DNA of 64,000 nt from Streptomonospora wellingtoniae (GTDB taxonomy: Bacteria > Actinomycetota > Actinomycetes > Streptosporangiales > Streptosporangiaceae): the NCBI RefSeq assembly GCF_031845375.1, contig NZ_JAVREK010000001.1, positions 248,001 to 312,000 of the forward strand, given 5' to 3'. Position 1 is the first letter of the stretch. Each line of letters starts with the position of its first letter. Positions 62,430 to 64,000 of the stretch are shown here, in pieces. Under the pieces are notes generated by a model. The model was not told the origin of the DNA, made no database searches, and worked only from the letters and a program-made list of their open reading frames with translations. Made by a program: the position numbers and the translations under genes.

Positions 62430-63047
62430 ATGGCACGCAGGACGGGCACACGCGCGGGCGGGCGCGAGGGCGCCTGGCAGTGGAGCCGCACCGCTCACAC
62501 CCGCCGCGTCCTCCTGGAGGCCGCCCGGGAGGTCTTCTCGGCGAAGGGCTTCGCCGACGCCGGGGTGGCCGACGTGGTCGAGCGCGCCGGCTCCAGCGTT
62601 GGCAGCCTTTACCACCACTTCGGCGGCAAGACCGAGCTGTTCCTCGCACTCTGGGAGGACCAGCAGGCCGCCGATGAGGAACAGGCGGCCACCGCCGTCG
62701 CCCGAGCGCGCGCGGGCGGCGAGGACGACCCGCTCGAACTGTTCATCGCGGGTGCACGCGCCTTCCTGGAAGGGTCCTGGCAGCGCCGGGACGTGGGCCT
62801 GCTCCTCCTCGCCGGCGACGGTCCGCCCGGCTTCGACATGCTGCGCCGCGGCCGCAACCGCGAGTGGGCGCGCCAGAACTCGGCGCTGCTGCAGGCCGGC
62901 GACTCCGCGCTGGAGCGGCTCACCGTCGGCGTCTTCACGGCGGTCATCGGCGAGGCGCGCCGCGAGATCGTCGTCGCCGACTCCCGCGACGAGGCCGACC
63001 GGCTCATCGACGCCGCCATCGACCTGATCCGCCGCCTCGACCGCTAG
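62430..63047 (+). CDS. TetR-family regulator
   Basis: 205 aa from the ATG at 62430 with AAGGG upstream. HTH region RRVLLEAAREVFSAKGFADA, DVVERAGSSVGSLYHHFGGKTELF (about 22-70) is canonical TetR; the helical C-terminal domain binds an unknown ligand. The frame is open far upstream but without support. It probably regulates itself and the divergent hydrolase. Its stop abuts the third palindromic element and overlaps the end of the convergent truncated gene. Confidence 0.93.
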   Translation: MARRTGTRAGGREGAWQWSRTAHTRRVLLEAAREVFSAKGFADAGVADVVERAGSSVGSLYHHFGGKTELFLALWEDQQAADEEQAATAVARARAGGEDDPLELFIAGARAFLEGSWQRRDVGLLLLAGDGPPGFDMLRRGRNREWARQNSALLQAGDSALERLTVGVFTAVIGEARREIVVADSRDEADRLIDAAIDLIRRLDR

Positions 63048-63670
63048 CCCCCAACCTCCGCCGATCTTGTAGCTATCGTGAGATAAAACGATCTCCAGTG
63101 ACGATGGCTACAAGATCGACGGCGCTGAGCCGGTGGTTGCCGCCGCGCACCGAGCACCGTGCCGCCCAGCGGGCTGAGCTCCATGGCCGCGCTGCGCAGC
63201 TCCTCGTCGGCCGAGCGCAGCCAGCCGCGCACCTGCCCGGGTTCGGTGGGACCCGAGCGGGCCACGCCGCGAGCCCGTTCGACGATCTCCTCCATGGCGG
63301 CGGTGCGGACGGGCCCGGACGGCATCGTCCGGCGGGTCGACCGGTACTCGGCGGCGATGGCGCCAGCGGACTCCATCAGGGCACGCGCCTCGTCGCGCAG
63401 CCTCTCACCTGCAGCGGTATCCCCGCGCTGGTCGGACTCCTCGGCCAGCGCGTACTTCTCCGCCGCAGCGGCGCGCAGCCGCAGGTTCGCACCGCCGAAC
63501 TCCAGACTGTCGATCCGGTCGCCGAAGTACGCGAGCACCAGGAGCACACCGCCGAACACGATCAGCGCGGCCGAGCCGGTCCCGTTCTCGGTCGTGAACA
63601 CCGCGACTGCACCGAGTGCGAACGAGGTCGACCCGAGCGCGGCCATCAGCGCGCGGATCACTCGGGACAT
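63044..63670 (-). pseudogene. Two-helix membrane protein with repeat-derived, truncated C-terminus
   Basis: 208 aa from an ATG at 63670 (63697 is possible). Two membrane helices (LMAALGSTSFALGAVAVF, AALIVFGGVLLVLAYFG) are followed by a helical region (GGANLRLRAAAAEKYALAEE, ALMESAGAIAAEYRST, EEIVERARGVA, GWLRSADEELR). The last 20 or so residues (SCSHRHWRSFYLTIATRSA) are encoded by palindromic element copy 3 and are unlike the rest. I infer that the 3' part was lost when the element arrived. The remaining protein may or may not work. Confidence 0.55.
63061..63120 (+). repeat. 61-bp interspersed palindromic element, copy 3
   Basis: Arms GATCTTGTAGCTATCGT (63063-63079) and its near reverse complement (63101-63117) around a 21-nt loop with an inner repeat GAGAT/ATCTC. 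Same arm sequence, loop length, central AAAACGAT and T/C asymmetry as copies 1 and 2; the outer flanks and loop edges differ. It lies 14 bp after the TetR stop and within the 3' end of the opposite gene. Confidence 0.85.
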
Positions 63671-63756
63671 GGCGCCGGTGGAGGTCGAAGGAGGCAACGC
63701 GCGTCTCCTGGGCGTGGGGGACGGGGGTTCTCCATCGTCCCACCCCGGGGCCGCGA

Positions 63757-64000
63757 TCAGTAAAGCACGTGCTTGCCGCCGTCGATCACCACGGTTTCGC
63801 CCGTGACGGCGTCCATCTCCAGCATGGCCAGCAGGGCGCGCGCCACCTGCTCGGGCTGGGTGGTGGCGCGGAGGGGGACGACCTCGCGCTCCTCGCGGCT
63901 GAACTCCGCGAAGCCCTCCGCGCCGCGCAGGTCCGTCTGCCAGCGGGTGGCGACGGTGCCCGGAGCGACCGCGTTCACGCGCACATCGGGGGCCAGCGCC
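63757..64000 (-). CDS. Short-chain dehydrogenase/reductase, C-terminal part
   Basis: Only the last 81 codons are inside the window; the frame continues past the right end. LAPDVRVNAVAPGTVATRWQ is the post-catalytic SDR signature, and the end VTGETVVIDGGKHVLY is the usual SDR C-terminus. The cofactor site and catalytic Tyr-Lys are outside the window. Substrate unknown. Confidence 0.9.
   Translation of the reverse strand, partial: ALAPDVRVNAVAPGTVATRWQTDLRGAEGFAEFSREEREVVPLRATTQPEQVARALLAMLEMDAVTGETVVIDGGKHVLY

Overview
The window reads as chromosomal DNA of a high-GC, mycelial-type actinomycete. The evidence is very high third-position GC, frequent GTG starts, two sugar ABC importers with LacI regulators, a MoxR/DUF58/transglutaminase operon, DUF1707 and DUF6668-type proteins, and XRE-TPR regulators. 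Gene content would fit Streptosporangiales/Nocardiopsaceae, but the species cannot be fixed from the sequence. No rRNA, tRNA, CRISPR array or complete insertion sequence was seen.

Layout. (1) 1-8.0 kb, core: a family III CoA-transferase running off the left end, a divergent IclR regulator, a potassium channel, and a maltose/disaccharide-type ABC importer (two permeases plus a lipoprotein, no ATPase) with its LacI regulator and a perfect 14-bp operator; then a GyrI-like ligand-binding protein. (2) 8.0-25.6 kb, accessory island with visibly lower GC. It opens with about 1 kb of decayed, AT-richer DNA, a small ORF behind a good promoter, a double winged-helix protein and an orphan IS3 OrfA-like protein. 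The core is a four-gene operon coupled by 4-nt overlaps: a GHKL(sacsin-like)-SF2 helicase fusion of 1581 aa, a UvrD-like helicase, a DrmA-like helicase and a DrmB-like DUF1998 protein. Convergent vsr and a divergent DNA cytosine methyltransferase follow. This looks like a DISARM-related anti-phage system in which drmC and drmE/drmD are not recognisable and two other ATPases take their place. An XRE-TPR regulator with two small divergent genes closes the island. (3) 25.6-36.4 kb: a two-component system, a small membrane protein, a hydrolase, a DUF1707 protein, a phosphotransferase, an acyltransferase with an SGNH domain, and a DedA protein. (4) 35.4-44.4 kb: a furanoside locus with LacI, a secreted GH2 enzyme carrying an AbfB-type domain, and a four-gene importer of the galactofuranose (YtfQRT-YjfF) type ending in a 17-bp hairpin. 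(5) 44.6-48.2 kb: a secreted C39-like protease, two paralogous small proteins, and a flavodoxin-fold quinone reductase. (6) 48.9-58.0 kb: a cell-surface operon with a propeller-like protein bearing a very acidic tail, MoxR, DUF58, a transglutaminase-fold membrane protein lacking catalytic Cys and His, and a membrane pseudokinase with an FN3 domain. (7) 58-64 kb: DUF6668 protein, thioesterase, zinc alcohol dehydrogenase, secreted hydrolase, TetR, a truncated membrane protein, and an SDR running off the right end.

A 61-bp near-perfect palindrome occurs three times (29.5, 58.0 and 63.1 kb), always at gene 3' ends, and one copy supplies the aberrant C-terminus of a truncated gene.
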